A DNA stretch of 64,000 bases, taken from Cardiocondyla obscurior (lineage: Eukaryota > Arthropoda > Insecta > Hymenoptera > Formicidae). The position numbers were made by a program, and so were the translations under genes. Positions 14,000 to 27,387 of this stretch are shown here, piece after piece. Each line of letters begins with the position of its first letter. The stretch's first letter is position 1. The stretch lies in the NCBI RefSeq assembly GCF_019399895.1, contig NC_091876.1:5370381-5434380 (forward strand), read 5' to 3'. The notes under the pieces were generated by a model. The model saw nothing but the letters and a program-made list of their open reading frames with translations. It searched no databases and was not told the origin of the DNA.

Positions 14000-16900
14000 C
14001 ACGAGGGGAACGCGTCGATAATCATTCGATTTCAATGCGCCGAGATATTCTTTGCGAGACGCGCGCTATCAACCAGCGCGCCTTACATAATGCTCGGCCG
14101 AGCACGACCGAGAACAAAGGGACGCGCTCTCAGGGACGAATTGTGCACGTCGGATGCTTAACGCGCGCTGCTAAGTTGGTCGATTTGCGCGAGTCGCCGC
14201 CTGTAATGATCCGCTGTCCGGGGTTAATCCCCGGGCGCGCGAGCGCGTCCCGACGCGATATTTTGCATCCTCCCGTGCGCGTCCGCGCATTTATAAATAT
14301 TCATGTAGACACCTCAAGGCTCCTCCTCTGCGTTTAAGGACAAACACGCGGCCAATATTAAAAGCGAGCGAGGGTTCGGGGTCTACGAGTAGAACGAGTC
14401 TGCATTTAGAGCGGGATATCTAGAGCCCGCGAAAGATCGGAACAAAATCCCCCGGCGTCTCGCCCTCGATGAGATAAATGAATCGCGCTCGGGACAAACG
14501 CATTCGTGGCTGATAAACGCGTTCGATTCAATTAAATTCGTATTTAGAGCGTACCGTAAGTTATTTTAAATTCTATTTTAATATCGAAACCGGCCTGTCA
14601 TCGTAGGAGCGATCGAAGGAGTGATCAAAGAAATTTTCGGCGGCGCGGATACACGATCGGTCACGAAAGTTCTTGTTTTTTTTTATCCTTTTTTTCTTGC
14701 ATCGATCAGAGATTTTTTATTGGCTACTTTACCTAAATAAATTCATGCCGAGCTGATAAATAGCCGCGCAAGCGAAAAATATAGATACAATGAAACCGCG
14801 ACGCGAACGCGACGCAAGCCACGCACTTAAGCGGACTTGCGCGGATAGCCGATACCGAATGCTCTCGCGGCGGCGATTTAACAAGCAGGTCAGTGTTTTT
14901 CGCTCCAGTTGTGTTGATATGTATAATCTCGGTAATTATATACTATCCCGCCGGTGAGGATTTGCCCATCGGGCCGCGCGTACTCGGCAATGAGGTGCCC
15001 ACATTTTATTTCGTGTTCGAATCACAGCTGATTGGCACTGACTGTTATTTGTCGAGCGAAGAGAGCCGAAAGGAGCAAGGAGGAGGTGAAGAGAAAACAG
15101 ACGTTCTGCTTATTCCTCCCGATAGCTCACTCCTACGTGTTTCCCTTCAGTCACTCGGGGCACAAGTCTCTCTCTCTCTCTCTTTCTCTCGTCTTCTCCT
15201 CGCTTACGTAAAATACACCAAAGGGATAACGCTGTCGGAGCGGGGTTGAAATTGCCCGGCGCGGGCGCTCTTTTCCCTCCCACCCTCTCCGCCGGTCGGG
15301 TATGTTGAATTTCTACTGAAATAATTATCGTGCTCGTTAAAGCGCCGATAAGTATTATTACTGGAATTATCGGCCCGCCGTCCGCATTTGCCTCGCCACG
15401 TGGAAATAAAATTATAACGACCTCGTTATAGCTGACTATAAACAAGCGTTTCGATCTTATACACCGAACTCGTAATGATCCCCGTGCGATACGGTCCCGG
15501 GGGTGACGACGACGTGACGAAAGCGACTTTCGCCCGCCGATACGCGGCGGCGCGCGGTTAAATTGGCGTTCCCGGACATTGTCATAAGATTTTATTATGT
15601 ATCGATACTATTTCTCCCTTTTACGACGCCGTAATGTGGAGCAACAATATTCCGCCTGCCATTCAGAGTCCATTTCTCTATCGATGATTTATACCTTATC
15701 AATCATAAACCGCAACGCCTGTGCAATTTTAAAATCGCAATATATTCAACAAAAAAAAAAAAAAAAAGACGCCAAAAAAAAGAAAGAAAAAAAAAGAAGA
15801 AATTACCGAAATGAAAACTAATAAATTTTACGACGATGATTAGTTATCCTAATCATTCTGTAATTTAAATCACAGTTACGGCAGTATGATTAGTGGCACG
15901 CCGCTGCACATTTACGGTCGCCGCGCGTCGTTGCATCATTCATGAGGGTTCATTGAGTTCGCGCCGGGTTCGCGTTCCGGGTGCCCGCTGCTGTTCGGCA
16001 GCTTGAAATATGCCTCGAAAAAAAACCGGTCAAGAAGATGCCATATCTCTGATTAGCGTACCCATTCATCGAGCGAGACGGAGGTCCTCTACCTTTCGCG
16101 CTTTCGCCGTCCCTTTCTCCCGTGCCTTCCCGTTTCTTTTCTCACGCCGCGCGTCGACAGGTACCTTGCAGTCGCGCCTCTGCCCGCGTATATTCATAAT
16201 GATTTGCAGACCGCGTCAATGGAACGTCGTCGAGGGCGCGTACAGGCATTACGCTCGATCCGGCCGTTAACGACTTCATCAACGACTGGCTGATAGCGTA
16301 AAGGACGGAGCCGAAGATACGAGAGAGTCGAGGATAGCCGTACGCCGGCGTGAAAGAAGCGTCTTCCGGCGGACACGCTCGTATACACGAAGAGAAAATA
16401 AAAGGGTCTAGTTGTTTGCCGAAGGACGCGATCGGCTTCTTGCTTCACCCTCTCGCGATCTTTGCCGTTTCTTTGGTATCGGAACTCCGCGGATACCTTT
16501 GTGCCGATGCAACCTTCACTTCGATTCGAAGGCGCGTGTGTCGAGTCGAATATGCGCGCGAGCTTTTTCACCGTCGATATCAAAATGCCAGATGATGAGC
16601 GAGAGAGAGAAAGAGAGAGAAATAGAATGTTTAAAAGTAATACCGTTCTTTGTTAGAATAATCTATCTGTTTGTAAAAGGAAAAGGGGTACAGCGAGAAT
16701 ATTTTTCCTTCAAGAATGTCACAAGTTACATAAGTCATAAATGATGAGATTGTTTCGTGTAAGAAGTTAATCTCAGGGAAAAGAAAGGATCGTCTTAATG
16801 AGAATTTGAATTGAAGTGCACTTTGATTATCAAAACAGACGCAAGCGAGCTACTGTAGAGGAACTGAGAATCGGCGTCCGACGGTATTACATAACTCACG

Positions 16901-19900
16901 TATGCTCGTTAAGGACTGATTTTACGGCTGTTGTTGCGAGTGAAAGTCGGATTATCGGAGAGAGAGAAAGAGAGAGAGAGCCGCGGTGTATCTTAAAAAG
17001 GAAGCGTACACTATGAAGTTCATACTGCATCAAACTATCATAACCACTTAAAAAAAAAAAAGATACATATACGTTTGCTAAGATCAACCAATTTTAATCA
17101 ATCTCGTCTTTTAATTCAGCCCGGTCGCAAAAATGTCCGATCCGCGGCACATTTGTAAAGAATTATTAACTCCAACCCTCGTTACTTAGACCTCGCGCTA
17201 TTTACACAGCCGCTTATTTTCGTCGACTTGTTAATTTCTCATTCTCCGTTTTAACTTTTCCCGGCCGGCCGTTATTCCCCTATAAAGACTTAGCGCCGTA
17301 CTAATTAGACAATCGTTACGGAAATCGCCAGCGAGCGCCCAGCCCGACGGGAAACTATCGTTATAATTCACTTTTATTACGAGCGATGTGCCGGTGGATT
17401 CCCGTCATCTTACGTACGACTAGACTATAAACGCGCGAATCGAAGGCTGAGAACGGCCGACGGAACTTTAAAGGGTAGGCCGACGTATCGAGCGAAGCAG
17501 GCGGCGGCCGGTCGACCAATGACCATAGTCTTATCCGGCCGAGCGAAAGAAGAAGGCGATGCGGACGGGCGATAAAGAGCGAGATGGGCGAAGCGATAGA
17601 TAAATATATCAAAGCGGATCGGAATGCGCGTCTCATTGAAACGAAGGGGTAGGGCCTGGTCGGCCGTCCGACCGGGCGGTGGTGTCGGGGGCCCACCGTC
17701 GTGCTCCTTAGAAACGCGCGGCATGAGAAATTGCCGGTTTTCCCACGAAGCGCTCCTCCGACGGAGCTACCGGGACCGCAAACGCGGTGCGGCATATCCC
17801 TAGCTAAGCTGGAAACGACGCAGTCGCGCTCGCAAATGCGCCTAAAGGTCTCCTCGTGCCTCTCCTTCTCTTTCCCTCTTATTCTCATTATCTTAACCCT
17901 ATCTTACTCTCCGTCGTATTATTCCTCTTTCTCCTTCTCTCCTCCGGTATGCCGTTCCTCTACGTACGGTCTATCGGAAATATAATTGGCGCTTTGCAAA
18001 TCCATTAACCGTACCCGTGTGGCAAGTGGCGTTACCACCGCTGGTTCCCTCCCCTCCTTCCCGCCCGTACGCACTAATTCATAGTTTCATGCCTTCCCGC
18101 TGCTTAAAGACTTAATGGAGGCTGTGCACGCACACTCGCCGACCCGGCCGTTGTGTGCGGAACGCGCGCGCGTGTGCGTGCAGAAAAACGATACCGCTTC
18201 CGTTGAGGAGCACGTCGAAAGTGTTACGGCGTTTGTACACTAACGATATCTTGGTCTATTGCGCTCTTTCTTTTTCTTTTTTTTTTCCTCCTTTTCTTTC
18301 TTTTTTTTTTTTTTTTTCTAGTATCCGCGAGAAGATCACGGGAGGTAATAAAATTAACATGTGCTCGCACATGAAACAAACTTAGGACGTAACGAGAAGC
18401 ATTGGCTAAATTTCTTTTTTAGCGATCGAAATAGAAATTATATTTATCCGCGACTGTTTCTTTTTTTCTTTTTTTTTTTTTTGCAGAAACCGTTGGACGT
18501 AATTATAGCAATCACGAGCGGAGAACAAATTAATAATCGATAAATACGAGACAAAGAAATTTTTCAATTTCACGTTACCTTCTATACTTAATTTATAATT
18601 ACCCGAGTGAAAAATGTTCGCATTCGCGTAGTAAAATATACGTTAATTGTCCCACAAGGTACAAAAAAATTGAGTAAGAAATTCGCTGTTCGCGTCGCTA
18701 CTTAATTAACTTGACTATTTGTTCACGTTTCGTGCGGCGTTTAATCGCGAGATATGTTACGGTTAAACGTATAACGATATCTGGCATTGCCACCTCGTCA
18801 TCTCCGTTAAAACTTTATTTTTACTTGCGCACACCATTCCGCTTGACGGCTCATACAGCGATGTTTGCGCGAAAGTCGCTCATCCGCGATGCCACGAGGA
18901 GGATTGGCTAGATAGAGAGGATGTATTTGAGGCTACCATTAAGGCTGGTGATTGATAATGCCCGCAGACTCGTTCTGCGCCATCGCGTCCGTCCGATCAA
19001 GGTCTCCCTGGGTGCGCACCGATCGAGCAAAAAGCGAGAAGGGCGAGGCGGTCGGTCGGTGCGCACCGACGCAAACTCAACTGCAAAAAGCGAAAGAAAC
19101 CGCATCTCGGCTGCATTGTCACTGGTCGCCTCGCCGCGAAGAGCTCCCCCCTCCCTCCCTCTCTTTTTATTTTATTTTATTTTTTTTTTCTCTTTTTGCG
19201 TCCGCGCCAGGCAATTACCGCTAACACCGGCAGACGGCTTGGACTCATGATTATCGGCGAAAGTGATAAACCGATTTCTCTCGGGGCGATCGCCGGCATT
19301 CCTAGATCTTTGATCTAGAGAAGCGTGCGGTTAACGCGGCTGACTTGGCATCCACCGAGAGGGTCGCCTTTGTATCGCGCCATCGTTAAAAAGTAAACCG
19401 TCGTTTATTGATAGTTTCACGTTTAAATATAATATTGCATTTAATGTAATTTAATTATAACTCGCACCGCGTACGTGAATCTTGAATAAAATTTTTATTT
19501 TAATTCTTTTCAAATATTTTTTCTTTAACCTTTCGAATGAAGATAAATAAATAAACTGTAACGTAATCTTGTTATAGCAAACCCCTCGAATTTCCGATGC
19601 TTTTTCTACTTTTCAGACAGAGGTAAAATACTTCTCAATAAAAAAAATATTAAAAAACCCCCCGACGTTGTCAATTGGTGGTGGAAAAATTAAATTCGAA
19701 AGCAGAAGGTAACTCTCTCCGCGTACTTGACAGATATTATTATCAAAATACGACAGCGGGCGAGATAAAAAAAAAAAAAGAAAAAAATTGCAATCGTCGT
19801 TTCCAGTGACAGTAGGTACACGAGCCGAGCTCTAACAATAACAGATGCCCCTAGCGATGCGAATTGGCGCGTACGTTCGCGCAGGGAACACCGTTCAGGT

Positions 19901-22900
19901 TTTCGTCGGCCGAGAACGTCGCGGACGTTCGCGAGTCAAAAGGCGACTTGGCGGCCGACGCTATTACGGCAACTGCTAGAATAAACAGGCGCCTGTTTCT
20001 TTCGAGCGTTAGGCGTTAAGAAGGCATTAACAGCGCGCGACCTTGCACCTTAACACGCGCGTTACCTCGTAATAGCGCGCGCGATTCATAATAGCGAACG
20101 CCGCGCGGCCGCAGCGGTGGTGACGTGTGAAAGGAAAATTACGGAGATAAAGTAGACGTAGCGGCGCTAGCTGGTGGAGGAATCCTCCTCTTCGTTATAT
20201 CCTCGGGATAACGTCATAATGCGTCCGCGGGGACGTGGAAGCGAACGATCGAGGGAGGCGCGCGGAACGACCGCGACGTACAAAGGGACGAGACGCGAAG
20301 TCTCCGGCGGGCCTCGCGCGTTGCACCGCTTTCCTTGCGCACGAGGATGACAATGCATCCGCTAACTAGCAAAATGCTAATATTTACTTAACCTCGACAT
20401 AGGTGGAGAGAAAGACGGCTTACGCTCTATCTATCTCGTTCCCTACCTTCGTCCCTTTTTTCTCTGCCTCTCGTTTTCTGTCTCTCGAACCGGCGAAGAT
20501 TTAGCGAAGGCGCATATCGCTTGCCACGGCAAAGAGAAGAGAGGCCACGGAGAGTGGTGACGCAGCAGCAACTAAAGTACGCCGCGTTATATCCCCGGCG
20601 ATATTTTCCACCAAGATCGGGCCGGCGCAAGCTCGCCGCTTACGAGCCACGTCTCGAGAAAAACGTCGAGCGAATATACCCGCGCGCGATGATTTGGCGG
20701 CTTTCGAGGCTAAGAGTCGAGTACATTTACAAACGCGAGCACGCGAAGCCCTCGGTGGAAAAGCCAGCCGTCGAAGAAAGCGGTCTTTTCTTGCCCATCT
20801 AGCCTAGTTTGCAGTGTCCGCGATTTATTTACCCGTACGCGAAACCTTCTCGACGTGCCGAGTGTAACGCTCGATCGGAGACGCCGCAGGAATTCTGCTT
20901 CTCGACAAGCTATCACGAGTCCTTCGTTAATCTGTTAATATCCAACGTTAGACCGCGCGTAATAACGCGAACGTAGCGGATAGATATATTACAGGTCAGA
21001 TAGAAATAAATACCGGAAATTATGTACTTTGCATCCTAGCTACATTTCTGTAGATCTGAATAAAAAAATAACTACAAACTAAAGTTATGACTTTTTTAAA
21101 CATTAAAAAAAAATTCCTAATCAACTTCTTTATTTTACAAATTTCAATTTCTTTTTTCTTTTTTTTTTTTTTAATTAAAGAACTATAAATTTAAAGCTAA
21201 TCGAGTTCAAAATATAAAAAAAATATATATATATATTCCGCTCTACTTTTTTTTTTTTTTTTAATACGAGCGAAATTCAAACAGTCGACCGATCCGAAAC
21301 AACGTTCCCCGTCGTGTGTACATCTAGTATACAAGCTCGCATCATCGCATCGGCATTAACCAGGATGCGAAAATCGCCGTGGCTGGATTCCCGGGATAAG
21401 TATCCCCAGTTGAGACTAACGAGCCGCCTTTAACTTTAGTCATCCGCGAGCGAAACAGCCGTCGACACGTCACGTTCCATCGGCACGTTTTACGAGCGCG
21501 CGGCAAACGCTTAGAATTTCGAGAGGTATGCGAAAGATTGTTTTCTGGATCCCTGGCACGGCTAAGCGGCTGAACGAGAACAAGGAAAAGAGAAAGAGAG
21601 AGAAGGAGAGGAAGCGAGACGAAGAGAGACAGAGAGAGAGAGAGTGAAGAAAAGAAAGTAAAAGAAAAAGAAAAAAAAAGGAAAAAAAAAAAAGATTAGG
21701 AGGAGGTGGACTCGCGAAAGGTTTTCCTTCAGGTCTAGGAAACGTCTGGATATGATAATAAGCGAGGCTCGCGCCAACGTTGTACGTCGAGCACGATCCG
21801 AATCCCTCGGGGCTACGTACCGGGCTCTCGCATCAACGTAGAGAACCAGTCCTCTTCCCTGAAGTCGCTGTCACGACCACCGGGAACGTCTCTGTTCCGC
21901 GGAACGTCTTTTAAATCTCCTTGCATCGCGCCGCGGCCGCTGCGAGAGAGAGTCACGCCTCTTCGATCCGTTCCGCGCAATATACACCCAATGTTGGAAA
22001 GGCCGCGGCGGCGCATCCACCGGGAGGGAGGAAGGGTAGGAAAGATTTTCTAGTAAAACCGACTCCGCTCGCCCGCTTCGCCGCGTGATGATATTATTCC
22101 ACGTAACAAATGTGCCGGACGAGCCTTGGGAAATGCGAGCAAGTACCCGATAAGTCAGCCGACGTGGACGTTCACCGGGAACGTAAACGCGCCGTCGATA
22201 AATCGGTCTAATTGGGGGAAACGTTAATCGAGAAATTGTTTCGTTTAGATTCTAGATTAACAGATTATAAGTTTCAGAATTTTTTAAAAGACTGAGATAA
22301 ACTTTTTTATTAAAAAAATTTTTTTTTATATATATAAATAAATTTTAAACGTACACGTTTAATTTTATCATTATCTCACATACTTCGCGTAGATATAGAT
22401 TTAAAAAGATTTACTCCCCGAAGTATAATTTTCGTAAATCGCAAATTAGCGGAACGGCGTGAACCTAATAGGCGGTTACGACACATCAATGAACGGCGGT
22501 GTGTCGGAGCAATTAAGAAAAAGCACGAGAACAACGGACGAAGGAAGGCGGTCACGAGCGCGTCTTCACGCGCCGCGAAGTCTTCAATTGCGCAAATATC
22601 TCGGGGAGCACCCGATGGAAGAAATTAACATAATGCCGGGAAGCATTAGGCCAGTGAGCGCAAATTGTGTGGCGGGCATGGAGCTCAAAGAGGCAATGAG
22701 GTGCAAGAAAGACAAAGAGCGAGTGAGAGAGAGAAAGAGAGAAAGAGATAAAGGGGCGGGGGAGAAGAGTCGGTAAAAGGAGAAAAAGAGAAGCAAAAAA
22801 AGAGACCCCGAGAATAGTCGGTAGATAGGTAGGTAGGTAAAGTTGGTGGGCAACCGTGAAGGAAACTGTAAGCTAGCCTCCGTCAGTGAAAGAAAAGTCG

Positions 22901-23490
22901 CAAGGGTGGTTAAGCGAAAACGAGGCTGCCTTCGCATCCGACGAACTTGATCTACGCGTTCCGCTTAACTGCCGTTAATCGGTGCCGGTCGGCGGCGGAA
23001 ATAGACGCGCCGGGATTCCACGCTCTAGACCTGACCACGACCTCGCGAGGCTATTCATCCGGTTCGTACAAGGTTTTTGCAAAAATCAGATTATTCTCAA
23101 TTCAAGAAGCTCTCCTTCACGAAAATACGTAAAATAATTTCCCTAACTTTTCGCCCGATTTTTACGCGAATTATTACACGTTCGTTATCCATCTCGCATC
23201 TGTGTAAACGTTATAAAACGTTAATAGAAGAATTAAATTTTTAAGACTGATCGTAATGAGTGTAATTAATTTCCAGTACGTCCCACTTTATTGACGTACG
23301 CGATCGGTATTCGTCGCGAGCGGATAGCACGCGTTTAATGGAACGTAAACTCGATATGTGTCGCGAGATGAAAAAAAAAAGAAAGAAAGAAAGAAACGAA
23401 AAAATCGTAAGAAGTATCGGGTTAACGGTAGACTAACGCGTGATCCGTCGAAAGTTCTTATCCGAACGTGAAAGTGTTGCGTGAAAAACA

Positions 23491-23540
23491 GGGCTATTAC
23501 TGGTTATTACGGATAGTTACGGGTGGTTACAGGTAGTTGA
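23491..23540 (+). repeat. Imperfect 10-bp tandem repeat, five units
   Basis: Five consecutive 10-mers share a core resembling GG(T/A)(A/T/G)GTTAC with one to four changes each. The period is exactly 10 bp throughout. No gene assigned. Confidence 0.6.
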
Positions 23541-25138
23541 GGGCAGAGCGTCGGTGCTCTTTCGCACTTCCTAAATGCCGCAGCGTCAGCCGGAATGCCG
23601 GAGCATCGCGGCACCGGCGCTTCTTCCCCTTTCGCAGTTTCCGCAGCGCGTCGCGCGCCTTTCTTCTCGCTAAACTACCACGTTGATTCCTGCGGTCCGA
23701 TGCCCAATATCCGCCGCCGCGCGACGTCGACGACGACGGTACACGCTTTCGCGGTGTAACTGACCTGCCTCGGGTAAACCCTCGTTGCCGCGGTGCACGA
23801 GAAGAAAACCGCAGACTCGTTCGATCCTTTTGATCGTCTCGCCGACTAACTGTATATCAAATGCCGCTCGCGCTGCGTTGAAAGTGACCGTGCAATCGCG
23901 AATTTCGTGAAGATCCAAATAAAAAATTATGCGCCTCGCCGAATGTGGGAAAATTATTAAAATGGAAATTTCTCTCGTTAAAAAAAAATTAATTATTATA
24001 ATAAAATAATAAGAAATGTCGAAAGACGAGATGTTACATTCCTAAGAATTATCTGTCATTGTTTTAAAATTATAAATGCAATTCTAAAAAAAAAGAAAAA
24101 AAAACCTTTAATAAATAGCCGTGACGTTCGCACATTTTGTACACGATCCTTTCCAGATTTCCGAATATATTCGCTCGCGGGTGAACGATCCCGACGAAAA
24201 GCGACCGGCGTCAACTGCCTTCGAGGGCATCGAATTTGCAATCAAATTTGCAACGTTCCCCCCGATGCCTCGACACCGATTCTCGGCCGTGAATCGGCTG
24301 CGGAGCGGTAGTAAATCTAAATCTCATTGCGCGGTCGTTTATTCGCGAGGTGGCAGAGTGCGCGACGCGAGGTAGGGCAATTATGGGAGCATGAATATTT
24401 ATGGAAACCCGTGTACCGTGTAATCTTTACGAGACAACGGCTACGGGACGTCGCCCGAGCGACCGGCTGGCCGATCGGCGTGGCGCGCGATGCTTCACGG
24501 TTTACTTTGTCGGTGCGCGCGCTCGCCGAACTCAATTATCCTCACGCTCGCACTCGTAAGACGTAAGACGGGGTGAAATGAGATGAGAGAAAAAGAGAGA
24601 GAGAGAAAGAGAGCACAAGACGTCTCTTTCTCTCTCGTTAACGCAAGAAACCAAAGAGACGATCGATTTCCTTAAACAGCTACCTCGAAAACACGATATC
24701 TACATTGCGAATGCGATCTTTCTCCTATCCACTTTCTACGACAAATTATTCCCTACGAGCAGAATTAATAAGGAAAGATAAAATCATCCCCTCAGAGTCC
24801 CTCAAGAAGACATTGCACGATAATGAATTTACCTCGAAATTTACTTATAAATTGATCTCATATATTATTAAATATTTTTTTACGTCGCGCTTAAATACTT
24901 TTTCCAAGAAATTATTTCAGGCATCAAGAAAAAACCTTCCTTCAAATTTTATTTTATCATCCCGCATCTCTCATACGTATATATTTTTCTCGTTATACCG
25001 TACACCCTTTTCTAACGCGTTCCCTAATAATGTAACCGTTTATTTTACTTTCCCACCACCTCGGGCCCGATCGCAAACGACCGAATGATGGCGTGTGGAA
25101 CGCCGGCTACCGTGAATCGTCTCTCTTTCACGAGGTAC

Positions 25139-25171
25139 AAATATATATACATATATATATATATATATGTA
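25139..25171. repeat. AT microsatellite
   Basis: An alternating AT tract interrupted by single C or G bases, flanked by palindromic TATAC/GTATA ends. Confidence 0.75.
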
Positions 25172-25659
25172 TACACGTGGCGAGCTGGTTATCCCCGACA
25201 CGTAATCGCACGCGATAAAATAGCCCGCGGGCCCGACAGAATGGTCCTCGCATTTACGACGGCGCGCTCGTCTTTTAATGACCGCATCGTCTAATTACTA
25301 CCCTCGCCCGTAATATGTAACGATCGCTATGCCCGCGAGAACGCGGTCCGTACTTCGTTTTAGAATTAGCGGCATAATTGCCCGGTCGCGAGCTGGCGAA
25401 CGGTTGTAACGGCGCGCAATTGCCTCGCAACGTTACGCAATCGTACGAGCGAGCATCGCGAAATACGCGGGCGCGAGCGACGCGCATCGCTCGCCTTTAT
25501 TCAAAGAGGGAGAAAGATTTAAGCCGACTTAACGATCTCACACTAACAGATTATAAATTCCGAATCACAGGCTCCGGGAGAGCCACGATCTCGCGAGTAA
25601 GAAGAGGGGAAGGAAAGAAAAAAAAAAAAAATATGTTGATTTACGATCGGCGAGTTTAC

Positions 25660-25713
25660 CTCTCGTGCGTGTGCTCTTGACCAACTTTGATCGCGAGTTG
25701 CTCAACCGAGCGT
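25660..25713 (-). CDS. Candidate exon C of an unrecognised minus-strand gene
   Basis: Minus strand, 54 nt. It follows an AAAACAG acceptor (25720-25714) and ends at a GAG-AG/GTAAAC donor. In the phase left by the exon at 26190-26231 (two bases carried over) it is open and reads about RSVEQLAIKVGQEHTHE, a non-repetitive sequence. Length is a multiple of three with the same phase at both ends. The acceptor has a poor pyrimidine tract, which is the main weakness. I found no matching next exon at lower coordinates. Function unknown; it could be a chance open stretch. Confidence 0.33.
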
Positions 25714-26189
25714 CTGTTTTATTTGCCATACGCGTTCCGTTTCTGTCAAAACGTCTCCCCGGCTCTCTTATATTAAAATGGAAAGTATTACGAGAAAGGT
25801 AAATAAAAGAAACGAATCTTGCGCCTACGTTAATGTTCTTCTCCGATTACTTAACCCACCGAGATCGGAAACTTATACGCCATTATTACATGCTTATGCT
25901 GTAATTAATCGCGACCGTTACGCGGCTTGTTTCGCTAATTAACTGTACTATTAGAAGGCTAACCATCCATTTTCAAACCTCATTCGATAGCGATCGTTGA
26001 TAACGGGACATGTTATTCTTAACTTTTACTAGAACGAACTATGCGCACGCTTCGCGTACGCTATTTTTCAAAACGTCCTAATTTGCGCGCGTCATTATAA
26101 TTGAGTAATTTATAATTGACGGCGTATTATCGGTTCAACTCGGTAGAGACCCAATTACAAATTCGGAAAAAAAAGTTCATGCGACTTAC

Positions 26190-26231
26190 CTATCTGCATG
26201 AACTTCAGCGGAGTTGTAGAATTCTGCCAGA
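26190..26231 (-). CDS. Candidate exon B (42 nt) of an unrecognised minus-strand gene
   Basis: Minus strand, 42 nt. The acceptor is strong: a T-rich tract ending GTTACAG. The donor matches consensus: ATAG/GTAAGT. Joined to the two bases left by the exon at 27220-27300 it reads about N-LAEFYNSAEVHAD and leaves two bases for exon C. Another frame (WQNSTTPLKFMQI) is also open, so phase rests on the neighbouring exons. The donor sits in the loop of a perfect 10-bp hairpin (see findings). Splice signals make this the best of the three candidates. The product is not recognised. Confidence 0.45.
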
Positions 26232-26307
26232 CTGTAACATAAAATAAAAAATATTAATATAGACCTGCTGAAAATAGTTAATGTTTAAACAAAAAAAAAA
26301 TTTTTTT

Positions 26308-26386
26308 AACTAATTCAGGCGCCACACCAATTTTTTTAAGCGTCAACAATTAACAACTAATTCACGCGTCGCGCTAATTTTTTAAG
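26308..26386. repeat. Two-copy imperfect tandem duplication
   Basis: Units at 26308-26340 and 26355-26386 both run from AACTAATTCA through a GC-rich centre to an A/T end finishing TTTTTTAAG. They differ mostly in the GC-rich centre. The pair lies just upstream (minus sense) of candidate exon B. Confidence 0.55.
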
Positions 26387-27219
26387 ATAGGATTAGGAAC
26401 GTAAAAAAATTCTTGAAATAAATTAACAATTAATAATAAAATGCGAATCTTCAAACTGTTTGTAACGCGCGGTATGAGAGTTGATTACAGTAATGACCAG
26501 CAGGTTTATGAAACCGTACCGAGCGTTTATCTTCGATTGTGCCTATTGACATTTAGGAATGCAACTCGCGGGAAGATCTTGCGGCTACGAGCGCGATTAC
26601 TGATTAAGGCCCCGGGATCGTTTCGAATTATCCCTTTTCCGTCTCGGAAACGCATTCCTCGCGCCGATCATCTCCGTTCGCGCGTTACGTTTATAGGCCA
26701 CCGCCTCCGCCACTCTACTAAGCACGTCGTAAGTCAGACGGGCGCATTGTTCCCATGCGATGCGCCGTGCATTCGCAGCCGTATCGATACGGGATATGCT
26801 TCGCAACCAATTATTATTGCCATTTAGATAAGGAGCGCAGTTAGTTAAAACTAGAGACTTCTAACGACCGGGCGTATTCGCGATGTACGCGTCGCTTTCG
26901 AATAGAACCGGTGATCTGGAAGAGTACAATACGCCGAGGCCCTATCGAAAAATTTATACCTCCAAGTACCCACCCGATGGTATAAAACTAATGTCGTGCA
27001 AATCGCACGTATAATAAAAGAAATAATAAAAATTGTAGGCATACGTAAGATAATCCATCGTTAAAAAAAAATATGTATACACGGTTTTAATTAATTATTT
27101 TAATTTAATAATGAAAATTGTAAACGTAAAATTTATTTTTCTACTGATTATTAAATTTTCTGTTATTTCTAATTTTATGGTTTGATTTAAATGAGATTTA
27201 AATAAGAAGTGACACTTAC

Positions 27220-27300
27220 TTAAACGTTGCTCCGCCGAAGCATGCTGCCTCTCCTAGGCCTCCGCCTCCTCTCAGAATGTTGGAATCCTCCTCCCGTACA
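27220..27300 (-). CDS. Candidate exon A (81 nt) of an unrecognised minus-strand gene
   Basis: Minus strand, bounded by a TATCCAG acceptor at 27307-27301 and a strong TTTAA/GTAAGTG donor. Open in the phase that fits exon B, reading about VREEDSNILRGGGG-LGEAACFGGATF with a four-glycine run. The 81-nt form is a multiple of three with the same phase as B and C; an alternative acceptor (TGCAAG) would start it at 27307. I do not recognise the family. Upstream exons should lie at higher coordinates and were not found with confidence. Confidence 0.4.
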   Translation of the reverse strand, partial: CTGGGFQHSERRRRPRRGSMLRRSNV

Positions 27301-27387
27301 CTGGATACTTGCAGAATACACCAATAATAAATTACAATCGCCCGAATACGACACTCCCGTTTATTCCTGCGCCCGATTATTTTTTAA

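Larger units (their letters stand above)
1..25659. other. Gene-poor CpG-rich DNA, no supported exon
   Basis: I see no supported gene in this stretch. The open frames are short, overlap on both strands and run through A/T homopolymers or GA tracts, as chance open frames do in CpG-rich DNA. Content seen: a TTTTA-type repeat near 1145-1203, G-runs at 5691-5719 and 13964-13999, an A21 run at 7759-7779, GA or CT tracts near 9761-9792, 11240-11345 and 21575-21700, and a 10-bp periodic repeat at 23491-23540. It may be intron of the minus-strand candidate at 25660-27300, or intergenic. Small exons could have been missed. Confidence 0.55.

Noticed and set aside
17361..17888. 175-codon open frame on the minus strand
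   Set aside because: Overlaps another open frame in a different phase. Composition is that of random CpG-rich DNA and no motif is seen.
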